Source: Artemisia argyi
Taxonomy: Eukaryota > Streptophyta > Magnoliopsida > Asterales > Asteraceae
Reading direction: 5' to 3'
DNA: 64,000 nt
Assembly: GCA_030686995.1 (NCBI GenBank)
Contig: CM060697.1
Location: 40,955,959 to 41,019,958 of the forward strand
Shown: positions 1 to 9,255 of the stretch, piece after piece
Layout of the letters: every line of letters starts with the position of its first letter
Numbering within the stretch: position 1 is the first letter of the stretch
Program-made: the position numbers and the translations under genes
Notes under the pieces: generated by a model
What the model was told of the DNA's origin: nothing
Database searches by the model: none
The model's input: only the letters and a program-made list of their open reading frames with translations

Positions 1-19
1 CATTACACGTTGATTGCCG
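1..19 (+). repeat. Partial D monomer at the left window edge
   Basis: The window opens inside the closing D monomer of a HOR unit, starting at CATTACACGT and ending TTGCCG. The next base begins an A monomer, which sets the phase for all unit coordinates given here. Confidence 0.95.
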
Positions 20-77
20 TTGTCCCTAATGCTTGCACACTTGATAAGAGCAATTGTCACTTACATGATGAGACCCG
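20..77 (+). repeat. Type A monomer (58 bp), exemplar
   Basis: It opens TTGTCCCTAATGCTTGCAC, so it has CCCTAAT where the other classes have CCCTAAA. It then carries TTGATAAGAGCAATTGTCAC and ends GAGACCCG. Subtypes: TGCTTGCACAC with ATAAGAG (T1); GACAAGAG with CTTGCATGTTGAG (T2); TGCTTACACACTCG with CATAATGAG (T3); TGCTTACACACTCG with CATGATGAG (T4); TGCTTTCACACTCG (T4-like tetramer of 456-bp units). The subtype identifies the tetramer even in rearranged places. Confidence 0.95.
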
Positions 78-133
78 TTGTCCCTAAAGGCTAACTTTAT
101 GAGGGCAATATGTTTCTTACATGATAAGAGTCG
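78..133 (+). repeat. Type B monomer (56 bp), exemplar
   Basis: It opens TTGTCCCTAAAGGCTAACTT, is two bases shorter than A before the ACTT word, and carries TATGAGGGCAA. Subtypes differ in GCAATATGT (T1), GCGATTTGT (T2 and T3), CTAAGTTT or CTATGTTT (T3), GGATAACTT or GGATGACTT (T4 of 910-bp units) and CCCCAAAGG (T4-like in 456-bp units). Confidence 0.95.
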
Positions 134-188
134 TTGTCCCTAAAGACTCACTTGTTGAGAGCAATTGTACCTTACATTATGGGAGCCG
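134..188 (+). repeat. Type C monomer (55 bp), exemplar
   Basis: This is the shortest class: TTGTCCCTAAAGACTCACTT, then GTTGAGAGCAATTGTACC and TTTATGGGAGCCG. Subtypes: GACTCAC (T1), GTTGATAGAAATTG (T2), GTTGAGAGAAATTG (T3), GTTGAGAGCTATTG or GTTAGGAGCTATTG followed by AGTTTATGGGACCCG (T4). The copy here reads ATTATGGGAG instead of the usual CTTTATGGGAG, a change I did not see elsewhere. Confidence 0.95.
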
Positions 189-247
189 TTCTCCCTAAAC
201 GCTTGCTCACTTGATGAGAGCAATTGTCCTTTACATGATGATAGCCG
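189..247 (+). repeat. Type D monomer (59 bp), exemplar
   Basis: It opens TTCTCCCTAAACGCTTGCTC, then TTGATGAGAGCAATTG and CATGATGATAGCCG. Subtypes: ACGCTTGCTC after TTCTCCC (910 units) or TTATCCC (456 units) in T1; AAATGCTGCTC or AAATGCTACTC (58 bp) in T2 and T3; ACGCTTTCTC with CCATTACACGTTGATTGCCG in T4. The last form closes each HOR unit and was used as the phase marker. Confidence 0.95.
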
Positions 248-474
248 TTGTCCCTAATGCTTGCACACTTGACAAGAGCAATTGTCACTTGCATGTTGAG
301 ATCCGTTGTCCCTAAAGGCTAACTTTATGAGGGCGATTTGTCCTTTACATGATAAGAGACGTTGTCCCTAAAGGCTCACTTGTTGATAGAAATTGTACCT
401 CACTTTGTGGGAGCCGTTGTCCTAAAATGCTGCTCACTTGATGAGAGCAATTGCCCTTTACATGATGATAGCCG
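248..474 (+). repeat. Tetramer T2 (227 bp), exemplar
   Basis: Second tetramer, found only in 910-bp units and their derivatives. Diagnostic words are TTGACAAGAGC and CTTGCATGTTGAG in A, GGGCGATTTGTCC in B, GTTGATAGAAATTG with CCTCACTT in C, and TTGTCCTAAAATGCTGC in D (a 58-bp form). Two lineages exist: GGGAGCCGTTGTCCTAAAATG, and GGGAGCTGTTGTCCCAAAATG, the latter common in 7.7-35 kb and after 56.6 kb. Confidence 0.93.
270..287. repeat. Dyad in the T2 A monomer
   Basis: TGACAAGAGCAATTGTCA has 6-bp complementary arms (TGACAA/TTGTCA) around GAGCAA. It is specific to T2, because other A monomers have GATAAGAG there. Later copies with GACAGGAGC (5202, 54643) or GACGAGC (6567) break one arm. Confidence 0.6.
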
Positions 475-701
475 TTGTCCCTAATGCTTACACACTCGAT
501 AAGAGCAACTGTCACTTACATAATGAGATCCATTGTCCCTAAAGGCTATGTTTATGAGGGCAATTTGTCCTTTACAAGATAAAAGCTGTTGTCCCTAAAG
601 GCTCACTTGTTGAGAGAAATTGTACCTTACTTTATGGGAGCCGTTGTCCCTAAATGCTGCTCACTTGATGAGAGCAATTGCCCTTTACATGATGATAGTC
701 G
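475..701 (+). repeat. Tetramer T3 (227 bp), exemplar
   Basis: Third tetramer of the 910-bp unit. Diagnostic words are CATAATGAGATCCA in A, GCTATGTTTATG (more often GCTAAGTTTATG or GCTAACTTTATG) followed by GATAAAAGC in B, GTTGAGAGAAATTG in C and CCTAAATGCTGC with ATGATAGTCG in D. One lineage (for example 1384-1611 and several units at 37.6-46 kb) has ACTTAAATAATGAG in A, CTCAATTG in C and GAGTGCAATTGCAC in D. Confidence 0.93.
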
Positions 702-929
702 TTGTCCCTAATGCTTACACACTCGATAAGAGCAACTGTCACTTACATGATGAGATCCATTGTCCCTAAAGGATAACTTTATGAGGGCAATTTGTCCCTT
801 ACATAATAAGAGTCGTTGTCCCTAAAGGCTCACTTGTTGAGAGCTATTGTACCTTAGTTTATGGGACCCGTTGTCCCTAAACGCTTTCTCACTTGATGAG
901 AGCAATTGTCCATTACACGTTGATTGCCG
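702..929 (+). repeat. Tetramer T4 (228 bp), exemplar
   Basis: Closing tetramer of the 910-bp unit. Diagnostic words are TGCTTACACACTCG with CATGATGAGATCCA in A, AAAGGATAACTT in B, GAGCTATTG and AGTTTATGGGACCCG in C, and ACGCTTTCTC plus CATTACACGT in D. The C/D boundary contains a short dyad, annotated separately. Confidence 0.93.
863..877. repeat. Short dyad at the T4 C/D monomer boundary
   Basis: GGGACCCGTTGTCCC can fold as a 5-bp stem (GGGAC/GTCCC) with a 5-base loop. It spans the boundary between the C and D monomers of T4 and recurs in nearly every HOR unit, about once per 456-910 bp. It exists only because the T4 C monomer ends GGGACCCG where other C monomers end GGGAGCCG. Confidence 0.7.
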
Positions 930-1839
930 TTGTCCCTAATGCTTGCACACTTGATAAGAGCAATTGTCACTTACATGATGAGACCCGTTGTCCCTAAAGG
1001 CTAACTTTATGAGGGCAATATGTCTCTTACATGATAAGAGCCGTTGTCCCTAAAGACTCACTTGTTGAGAGCAATTGTACCTTACTTTATGGGAGCCGTT
1101 CTCCCTAAACGCTTGCTCACTTGATGAGAGCAATTGTCCTTTACATGATGATAGCCGTTGTCCCTAATGCTTGCACACTTGACAAGAGCAATTGTCACTT
1201 GCATGTTGAGATCCGTTGTCCCTAAAGGCTAACTTTATGAGGGCGATTTGTCCTTTACATGATAAGAGCCGTTGTCCCTAAAGGCTCACTTGTTGATAGA
1301 AATTGTACCTCACTTTATGGGAGCCGTTGTCCTAAAATGCTACTCACTTGATGAGAGCAATTGCCCTTTACATGATGATAGCCGTTGTCCCTAATGCTTA
1401 CACACTCGATAAGAGCAACTGTCACTTAAATAATGAGATCCATTGTCCCTAAAGACTAACTTTATGAGGGCGATTTGTCCTTTACATGATAAAAGCCGTT
1501 GTCCCTAAAGGCTCAATTGTTGAGAGAAATTGTACCTTACTTTATGGGAGCCGTTGACCCTAAATGCTGCTCACTTGATGAGTGCAATTGCACTTTACAT
1601 GATGATAGTCGTTGTCCCTAATGCTTACACACTCGATAAGAGCAACTGTCACTTACATGATGAGATCCGTTGTCCCCGAAGGCTAACTTTATGAGGGCAA
1701 TTTGTCCCTTACATAATAAGAGTCGTTGTCCCTAAAGGCTCACTTTTTGAGAGCTATTGTACCTTAGTTTATGGGACCCGTTGTCCCTAAACGCTTTCTC
1801 ACTTGATGAGAGCAAATGTCCATTACACGTTGATTGCCG

Positions 1840-2295
1840 TTGTCCCTAATGCTTGCACACTTGATAAGAGCAATTGTCACTTACATGATGAGACCCGTTG
1901 TCCCTAAAGGCTAACTTTATGAGGGCAATATGTCCCTTACATGATAAGAGCCGTTGTCCCTAAAGACTCACTTGTTGAGAGCAATTGTACCTTACTTTAT
2001 GGGAGCCGTTATCCCTAAACGCTTGCTCACTTGATGACAGCAATTGCCCTTTACATGATGATAGCCGTTGTCCGTAATGCTTTCACACTCGATAAGAGCA
2101 ACTGTCACTTACATGATGAGATACATTGTCCCCAAAGGCTAACTTTATGAGGGCAATTTGTCCCTTACATAATAAGAGTCATTGTCCCTAAAGGCTCACT
2201 TGTTAGGAGCTATTGTACCTTAGTTTATGGGACCCGTTGTCCCTAAACGCTTTCTCACATGATGAGAGCAATTGTCCATTACACGTTGATTGCCG
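1840..2295 (+). repeat. 456-bp HOR unit (T1-like plus T4-like), exemplar
   Basis: Eight monomers: a T1-like tetramer at 1840-2067 and a T4-like tetramer at 2068-2295. It resembles a 910-bp unit without T2 and T3, but has its own fixed markers: CGTTATCCC in the first D, TGCTTTCACACTCG in the second A, TGTCCCCAAAGG in the second B and usually GTTAGGAGC in the second C. It is therefore an established second unit type and not repeated fresh deletion of the 910-bp unit. This copy carries TTGATGACAGC near 2032, GAGATACATTG near 2118 and CTCACATGATG near 2258, shared with 45317-45772 and 51235-51690. Confidence 0.92.
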
Positions 2296-3584
2296 TTGTC
2301 CCTAATGCTTGCACACTTGATAAGAGCAATTGTCACTTACATGATGAGACCCGTTGTCCCTAAAGGCTAACTTTATGAGGGCAATATGTCTCATACATGA
2401 TAAGAGCCGTTGTCCCTAAAGACTCACTTGTTGAGAGCAATTGTACCTTACTTTATGGGAGCCGTTCTCCCTAAACGCTTGCTCACTTGATGAGAGCAAT
2501 TGTCCTTTACATGATGATAGCCGTTGGCCCTAATGCTTGCACACTTGACAAGAGCAATTGTCACTTGCATGTTGAGATCCGTTGTCCCTAAAGGCTAACT
2601 TTATGAGGGCGATTTGTCCTTTACATGATAAGAGCCGTTGTCCCTAAAGGCTCACTTGTTGATAGAAATTGTACCTCACTTTATGGGAGCCGTTGTCCTA
2701 AAATGCTACTCACTTGATGAGAGCAATTGCCCTTTACATGATGATAGCCGTTGTCCCTAATGCTTACACACTCGATAAGAGCAACTGTCACTTAAATAAT
2801 GAGATCCATTGTCCCTAAAGGCTAACTTTATGAGGGCGATTTGTCCTTTACATGATAAAAGCCGTTGTCCCTAAAGGCTCAATTGTTGAGAGAAATTGTA
2901 CCTTACTTTATGGGAGCCGTTGTCCCTAAATGCTGCTCACTTGATGAGTGCAATTGCACTTTACATGATGATAGTCGTTGTCCCTAATGCTTACACACTC
3001 GATAAGAGCAACTGTCACTTACATGATGAGATCCGTTGTCCCCGAAGGCTAACTTTATGAGGGAAATTTGTCCCTTACATAATAAGAGTCGTTTTTTAAG
3101 AGCTATTGTACCTTAGTTTATGGGACCCGTTGTCCCTAAACGCTTTCTCACTTGATAAGAGCAATTGTCACTTACATGATGAGACCCGTTGTCATTAAAG
3201 GCTAACTTTATGAGGGCAATATGTCCCTTACATGATAAGAGCCGTTGTCCCTAAAGACTCACTTGTTGAGAGCAATTGTACCTTACTTTATGGGAGCCGT
3301 GATCCCTAAACGCTTGCTCACTTGATGAGAGCAATTGCCCTTTACATGATGATAGCCGTTGTCCCTAATGCTTTCACACTCGATAAGAGCAACTGTCACT
3401 TACATGATGAGATCCATTGTCCCCAAAGGCTAACTTTATGAGAGCAATTTGTCCCTTACATAATAAGAGTCGTTGTCCCTAAAGGCTCACTTTAGGAGCT
3501 ATTGTACCTTAGTTTATGGGACCCGTTGTCCCTAAACGCTTTCTCACTTGATGAGAGCAATTGTCCATTACACGTTGATTGCCG
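2296..3584 (+). repeat. Damaged 910+456 pair (1,289 bp)
   Basis: This is a 910-bp plus a 456-bp unit with about 77 bp missing. Near 3092 about 16 bp are lost (AGAGTCG runs straight into TTTTTTAAGAGC). Near 3150 a whole 59-bp D-equivalent length is lost, so CTTTCTCACTTGATAAGAGC joins the front of D to the middle of A and removes the CATTACACGT marker. At 3490 two bases are lost (CACTTTAGGAGC). The loss of the marker explains the long spacing here. Confidence 0.88.
3145..3165. other. Single-monomer deletion junction (D into A)
   Basis: CTTGATGAGAGCAATTG of D and CTTGATAAGAGCAATTG of A are near-identical. The join falls in this shared word and removes one monomer length, putting the array out of tetramer register for one step. 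Confidence 0.8.
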
Positions 3585-5859
3585 TTGTCCCTAATGCTTG
3601 CACACTTGATAAGAGCAATTGTCACTTACATGATGAGACCCGTTGTCCCTAAAGGCTAACTTTATGAGGGCAATATGTCTCTTACATGATAAGAGTCGTT
3701 GTCCCTAAAGACTCACTTGTTGAGAGCAATTGTACCTTACTTTATGGGAGCCGTTCTCCCTAAACGCTTGCTCACTTGATGAGAGCAATTGTCCTTTACA
3801 TGATGATAGCCGTTGTCCCTAATGCTTGCACACTTGACAAGAGCAATTGTCACTTGCATGTTGAGATCCGTTGTCCCTAAAGGCTAACTTTATGAGGGCG
3901 ATTTGTCCTTTACATGATAAGAGCCGTTGTCCCTAAAGGCTCACTTGTTGATAGAAATTGTACCTCACTTTATGGGAGCCGTTGTCCTAAAATGCTGCCC
4001 ACTTGATGAGAGCAATTGCCCTTTACATGATGATAGCCGTTGTCCCTAATGCTTACACACTCGATAAGAGCAACTGTCACTTACATAATGAGATCCATTG
4101 TCCCTAAAGGCTAAGTTTATGAGGGCGATTTGTCCTTTACATGATAAAAGCTGTTGTCCCTAAAGGCTCACTTGTGGAGAGAAATTGTACCTTACTTTAT
4201 GGGAGCCGTTGTCCCTAAATGCTGCTCACTTGATGAGAGCAATTGCCCTTTACATGATGATAGTCGTTGTCCCTAATGCTTACACACTCGATAAGAGCAA
4301 CTGTCACTTACATGATGAGATCCATTGTCCCTAAAGGATAACTTTATGAGGGCAATTTGTCCCTTACATAATAAGAGTCGTTGTCCCTAAAGGCTCACTT
4401 GTTGAGAGCTATTGTACCTTAGTTTATGGGACCCGTTGTCCCTAAACGCTTTCTCACTTGATGAGAGCAATTGTCCATTACACGTTGATTGCCGTTCTCC
4501 CTAATGCTTGCACACTTGATAAGAGCAATTGTCACTTACATGATGAGACCCGTTGTCCCTAAAGGCTAACTTTATGAGGGCAATATGTCCCTTACATGAT
4601 AAGAGCCGTTGTCCCTAAAGACTCACTTGTTGAGAGCAATTGTACCTTACTTGATGGGAGCCGTTATCCCTAAACGCTTGCTCACTTGATGAGAGCAATT
4701 GCCCTTTACATGATGATAGCCGTTGTCCCTAATGCTTTCACACTCGATAAGAGCAACTGTCACTTACATGATGAGATCCATTGTCCCCAAAGGCTAACTT
4801 TATGAGGGCAATTTGTCCCTTACATAATAAGAGTCGTTGTCCCTAAAGGCTCACTTGTTAGGAGCTATTGTACCTTAGTTTATGGGACCCGTTGTCACTA
4901 AACGCTTTCTCACATGATGAGAGCAATTGTCCATTACACGTTGATTGCCGTTGTCCCTAATGCTTGCACACTTGATAAGAGCAATTGTCACTTACATGAT
5001 GAGACCCGTTGTCCCTAAAGGCTAACTTTATGAGGGCAATATGTCTCATACATGATAAGAGCCGTTGTCCCTAAAGACTCACTTGTTGAGAGCAATTGTA
5101 CCTTACTTTATGGGAGCCGTTCTCCCTAAACGCTTGCTCACTTGATGAGAGCAATTGTCCTTTACATGATGATAGCCGTTGTCCCTAATGCTTGCACACT
5201 TGACAGGAGCAATTGTCACTTGCATGTTGAGATCCGTTGTCCCTAAAGGCTAACTTTATGAGGGCGATTTGTCCTTTACATGATAAGAGCCGTTGTCCCT
5301 AAAGGCTCACTTGTTGATAGAAATTGTACCTCACTTTATGGGAGCCGTTGTCCTAAAATGCTACTCACTTGATGAGAGCAATTGCCCTTTACATGATGAT
5401 AGCCGTTGTCCCTAATGCTTACACACTCGATAAGAGCAACTGTCACTTAAATAATGAGATCCATTGTCCCTAAAGGCTAACTTTATGAGGGCGATTTGTC
5501 CTTTACATGATAAAAGCCGTTGTCCCTAAAGGCTCAATTGTTGAGAGAAATTGTACCTTACTTTATGGGAGCCGTTTCCCTAAATGCTGCTCACTTGATG
5601 AGTGCAATTGCACTTTACATGATGATAGTCGTTGTCCCTAATGCTTACACACTCGATAAGAGCAACTGTCACTCACATGATGAGATCCGTTGTCCCCGAA
5701 GGCTAACTTTATGAGGGAAATTTGTCCCTTACATAATAAGAGTCGTTGTCGCTAAAGGCTCACTTTTTAAGAGCTATTGTACCTTAGTTTATGGGACCCG
5801 TTGTCCCTAAACGCTTTCTCACTTGATGAGAGCAAATGTCCATTACACGTTTATTGCCG
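3585..5859 (+). repeat. 910 + 456 + 909 units carrying private markers
   Basis: Units 3585-4494, 4495-4950 and 4951-5859. Private markers are ATGCTGCCCAC near 3992, CACTTGTGGAGAG near 4148, GCCGTTCTCCCTAATG near 4492, CTTGATGGGAG near 4650, TGACAGGAGC at 5201, a 1-bp loss giving CCGTTTCCC near 5573 and GTCGCTAAAGG near 5749. All of these recur in the same order at 53026-55300, offset 49,441. Confidence 0.92.
5573..5580. other. Private 1-bp deletion in T3 (left copy)
   Basis: GCCGTTTCCC replaces GCCGTTGTCCC. It shortens the unit to 909 bp and shifts the frame, opening a 64-codon stop-free run at 5520-5714. The same loss is found only at about 55014-55021. Confidence 0.85.
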
Positions 5860-6315
5860 TTGTCCCTAATGCTTGCACACTTGATAAGAGCAATTGTCAC
5901 TTACGTGATGAGACCCGTTGTCCCTAAAGGCTAACTTTATGAGGGCAATATGTCCCTTACATGATAAGAGCCGTTGTCCCTAAAGACTCACTTGTTGAGA
6001 GCAATTGTACCTTACTTTATGGGAGCCGTGATCCCTAAACGCTTGCTCACTTGATGAGAGCAATTGCCCTTTACATGATGATAGCCATTGTCCCTAATGC
6101 TTTCACACTCGATAAGAGCAACTGTCACTTACATGATGAGATCCATTGTCCCCAAAGGCTAACTTTATGAGGGCAATTTGTCCCTTACATAATAAGAGTC
6201 GTTGTCCCTAAAGGCTCACTTGTTAGGAGCTATTGTACCTTAGTTTATGGGATCCGTTGTCCCTAAACGCTTTCTCACTTGATGAGAGCAATTGTCCATT
6301 ACACGTTGATTGCCG
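5860..6315 (+). repeat. 456-bp unit with ACGTTTATTGCC boundary
   Basis: Its left boundary reads CACGTTTATTGCC and its T1 D monomer reads CCGTGATCCC near 6027. The GTGATCCC variant links it to the unit ending at 3584 and to 52570-53025. No counterpart is present between 55282 and 55301 in the right-hand macro-copy, so that copy is one 456-bp unit shorter here. Confidence 0.85.
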
Positions 6316-7679
6316 TTGTCCCTAATGCTTGCACACTTGATAAGAGCAATTGTCACTTACATGATGAGACCCGTTGTCCCTAAAGGCTAACTTTATGAGG
6401 GCAATATGTCTCTTACATGATAAGAGTCGTTGTCCCTAAAGACTCACTTGTTGAGAGCAATTGTACCTTACTTTATGGGAGCCGTTCTCCCTAAACGCTT
6501 GCTCACTTGATGAGAGCAATTGTCCTTTACATGATGATAGCCGTTGTCCCTAATGCTTGCACACTTGACGAGCAATTGTCACTTGCATGTTGAGATCCGT
6601 TGTCCCTAAAGGCTAACTTTATGAGGGCGATTTGTCCTTTACATGATAAGAGCCGTTGTCCCTAAAGGCTCACTTGTTGATAGAAATTGTACCTCACTTT
6701 ATGGGAGCCGTTGTCCTAAAATGCTGCCCACTTGATGAGAGCAATTGCCCTTTACATGATGATAGCCGTTGTCCCTAATGCTTACACACTCGATAAGAGC
6801 AACTGTCACTTACATAATGAGATCCATTGTCCCTAAAGGCTAAGTTTATGAGGGCGATTTGTCCTTTACATGATAAAAGCTGTTGTCCCTAAAGGCTCAC
6901 TTGTGGAGAGAAATTGTACCTTACTTTATGGGAGCCGTTGTCCCTAAATGCTGCTCACTTGATGAGAGCAATTGCCCTTTACATGATGATAGTCGTTGTC
7001 CCTAATGCTTACACACTCGATAAGAGCAACTGTCACTTACATGATGAGATCCATTGTCCCTAAAGGATAACTTTATGAGGGCAATTTGTCCCTTACATAA
7101 TAAGAGTCGTTGTCCCTAAAGGCTCACTTGTTGAGAGCTATTGTACCTTAGTTTATGGGACCCGTTGTCCCTAAACGTTTTCTCACTTGATGAGAGCAAT
7201 TGTCCATTACACGTTGATTGCCGTTGTCCCTAATGCTTGCACACTTGATAAGAGCAATTGTCACTTACATGATGAGACCCGTTGTCCCTAAAGGCTAACT
7301 TTATGAGGGCAATATGTCCCTTACATGATAAGAGCCGTTGTCCCTAAAGACTCACTTGTTGAGAGCAATTGTACCTTACTTTATGGGAGCCGTTATCCCT
7401 AAACGCTTGCTCACTTGATGAGAGCAATTGCCCTTTACATGATGATAGCCGTTGTCTCTAATGCTTTCACACTCGATAAGAGCAACTGTCACTTACATGA
7501 TGAGATCCATTGTCCCCAAAGGCTAACTTTATGAGGGCAATTTGTCCCTTACATAATAAGAGTCGTTGTCCCTAAAGGCTCACTTGTTGAGAGCTATTGT
7601 ACCTTAGTTTATGGGACCCGTTGTCCTTAAACGCTTTCTCACTTGATGAGAGCAATTGTCCATTACACGTTGATTGCCG
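6316..7679 (+). repeat. Second copy of the 3.6-kb block (908 + 456 units)
   Basis: Units 6316-7223 and 7224-7679. ATGCTGCCCAC near 6724 and CACTTGTGGAGAG near 6898 repeat those near 3992 and 4148, giving an offset of about 2,731 bp (two 1,366-bp HORs). T2 A lost two bases (CTTGACGAGCAATTG near 6565), giving 908 bp. The 456-bp unit has GTTGTCTCTAATG near 7451. Confidence 0.88.
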
Positions 7680-8589
7680 TTGTCCCTAATGCTTGCACAC
7701 TTGATAAGAGCAATTGTCACTTACATGATGAGACCCGTTGTCCCTAAAGGCTAACTTTATGAGGGCAATATGTCTCTTACATGATAAGAGCCGTTGTCCC
7801 TAAAGACTCACTTGTTGAGAGCAATTGTACCTTACTTTATGGGAGCCGTTCTCCCTAAACGCTTGCTCACTTGATGAGAGCAATTGTCCTTTACATGATG
7901 ATAGCCGTTGTCCCTAATGCTTGCACACTTGACAAGAGCAATTGTCACTTGCATGTTGAGATCCGTTGTCCCTAAAGGCTAACTTTATGAGGGCGATTTG
8001 TCCTTTACATGATAAGAGCCGTTGTCCCTAAAGGCTCACTTGTTGATAGAAATTGTACCTCACTTTATGGGAGCTGTTGTCCCAAAATGCTGCTCACTTG
8101 ATGAGAGCAATTGCCCTTTACATGATGATAGCCGTTGTCCCTAATGCTTACACACTCGATAAGAGCAACTGTCACTTACATAATGAGATCCATTGTCCCT
8201 AAAGGCTAAGTTTATGAGGGCGATTTGTCCTTTACAAGATAAAAGCTGTTGTCCCTAAAGGCTCACTTGTTGGGAGAAATTATACCTTACTTAATGGGAG
8301 TCGTTGTCCCTAAATGCTGCTCACTTGATGAGAGCAATTGCCCTTTACATGATGATAGTCGTTGTCCCTAATGCTTACACACTCGATAAGAGCAACTGTC
8401 ACTTACATGATGAGATCCATTGTCCCTAAAGGATAACTTTATGAGGGCAATTTGTCCCTTACATAATAAGAGTCGTTGTCCCTAAAGGCTCACTTGTTGA
8501 GAGCTATTGTACCTTAGTTTATGGGACCCGTTGTCCCTAAACGCTTTCTCACTTGATGAGAGCAATTGTCCATTACACGTTGATTGCCG

Positions 8590-9255
8590 TTGTCCCTAAT
8601 GCTTGCACACTTGATAAGAGCAATTGTCACTTACATGATGAGACCCGTTGTCCCTAAAGGCTAACTTTATGAGGGCAATATGTCCCTTACATGATAAGAG
8701 CCGTTGTCCCTAAAGACTCACTTGTTGAGAGCAATTGTACCTTACTTTATGGGAGCCGTTATCCCTAAACGCATGCTCACTTGATGATAGCAATTGCCAT
8801 TTACATGATGATAGCCGTTGTCCCTAAGAGCAACTGTCACTTACATGATGAGATCCATTGTCCCCAAAGGCTAACTTTATGAGGGCAATTTGTCCCTTAC
8901 ATAATAAGAGCCGTTGTCCCTAAAGGCTCACTTGTTAGGAGCTATTGTACCTTAGTTTATGGGACCCGTTGTCCCTAAACGCTTTCTCACTTGATGAGAG
9001 CAATTGCCCTTTACATGATGATAGCCGTTGTCCCTAATGCTTTCACACTCGATAAGAGCAACTGTCACTTACATGATGAGATCCATTGTCCCCAAAGGCT
9101 AACTTTATGAGGGCAATTTGTCCCTTACATAATAAGAGTCGTTGTCCCTAAAGGCTCACTTGTTGAGAGCTATTGTACCTTAGTTTATGGGACCCGTTGT
9201 CCTTAAACGCTGTCTCACTTGATGAGAGCAATTGTCCATTACACGTTGATTACCG
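8590..9255 (+). repeat. 666-bp unit, copy 1
   Basis: A T1-like tetramer (8590-8817), a T4-like tetramer shortened by 18 bp (8818-9027) and a normal T4-like tetramer (9028-9255). The shortened A monomer reads CCCTAAGAGCAACTG at 8822, missing the TGCTTTCACACTCGATA part. The T1 D monomer carries CGCATGCTCACTTGATGATAGC and GCCATTTAC, which travel with this deletion in every copy. Confidence 0.92.

Larger units (their letters stand above)
20..247 (+). repeat. Tetramer T1 (A-B-C-D, 228 bp), exemplar
   Basis: First tetramer of a HOR unit. Diagnostic words are GCTTGCACACTTGATAAG in A, GCAATATGTC in B, AAAGACTCAC in C and TTCTCCCTAAACGCTTGC in D. The T1 of 456-bp units is almost the same but has TTATCCC in D and usually TGTCCCTTAC rather than TGTCTCTTAC in B. 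Confidence 0.95.
20..929 (+). repeat. 910-bp HOR unit (T1-T2-T3-T4), exemplar
   Basis: Sixteen monomers, with tetramers of 228, 227, 227 and 228 bp. This unit length is the commonest spacing of the phase marker. Other intact copies start at 930, 4951 (909 bp), 7680, 9256, 11971, 13547, 17952, 20740, 22106, 23016, 25348, 26714, 27624, 29956, 31322, 34563, 38034, 39400, 40766, 42131, 43497, 44407, 45773, 47139, 48049, 49415, 50325, 53026, 54392, 55301, 56667, 58926, 60502 and 62607. This first copy has private changes: TGTTTCTTAC near 112, ATTATGGGAG near 176 and AGACGTTG near 358. Confidence 0.93.
20..2295 (+). repeat. Left block: 910 + 910 + 456 units
   Basis: Units 20-929, 930-1839 and 1840-2295. 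The same three-unit order with shared variants recurs at 43497-45772 and at 49415-51690. Examples are CTTTGTGGGAG in the first T2, GGCTATGTTTATG in the first T3 and GATGACAGC in the 456 unit. This copy lacks the TGTCCCCAATGC and TTTACAGGATG changes that those two copies share in their second unit, so they are closer to each other. Confidence 0.88.

Noticed and set aside
5520..5714. 64-codon open frame on the + strand, TTG start, and its twin at 54961-55155
   Set aside because: It lies wholly within satellite monomers. It exists only because a 1-bp loss (CCGTTTCCC) joins two stop-free frames. No ATG start at its 5' end, no known domain and no upstream signal; other units of the same type do not keep it.
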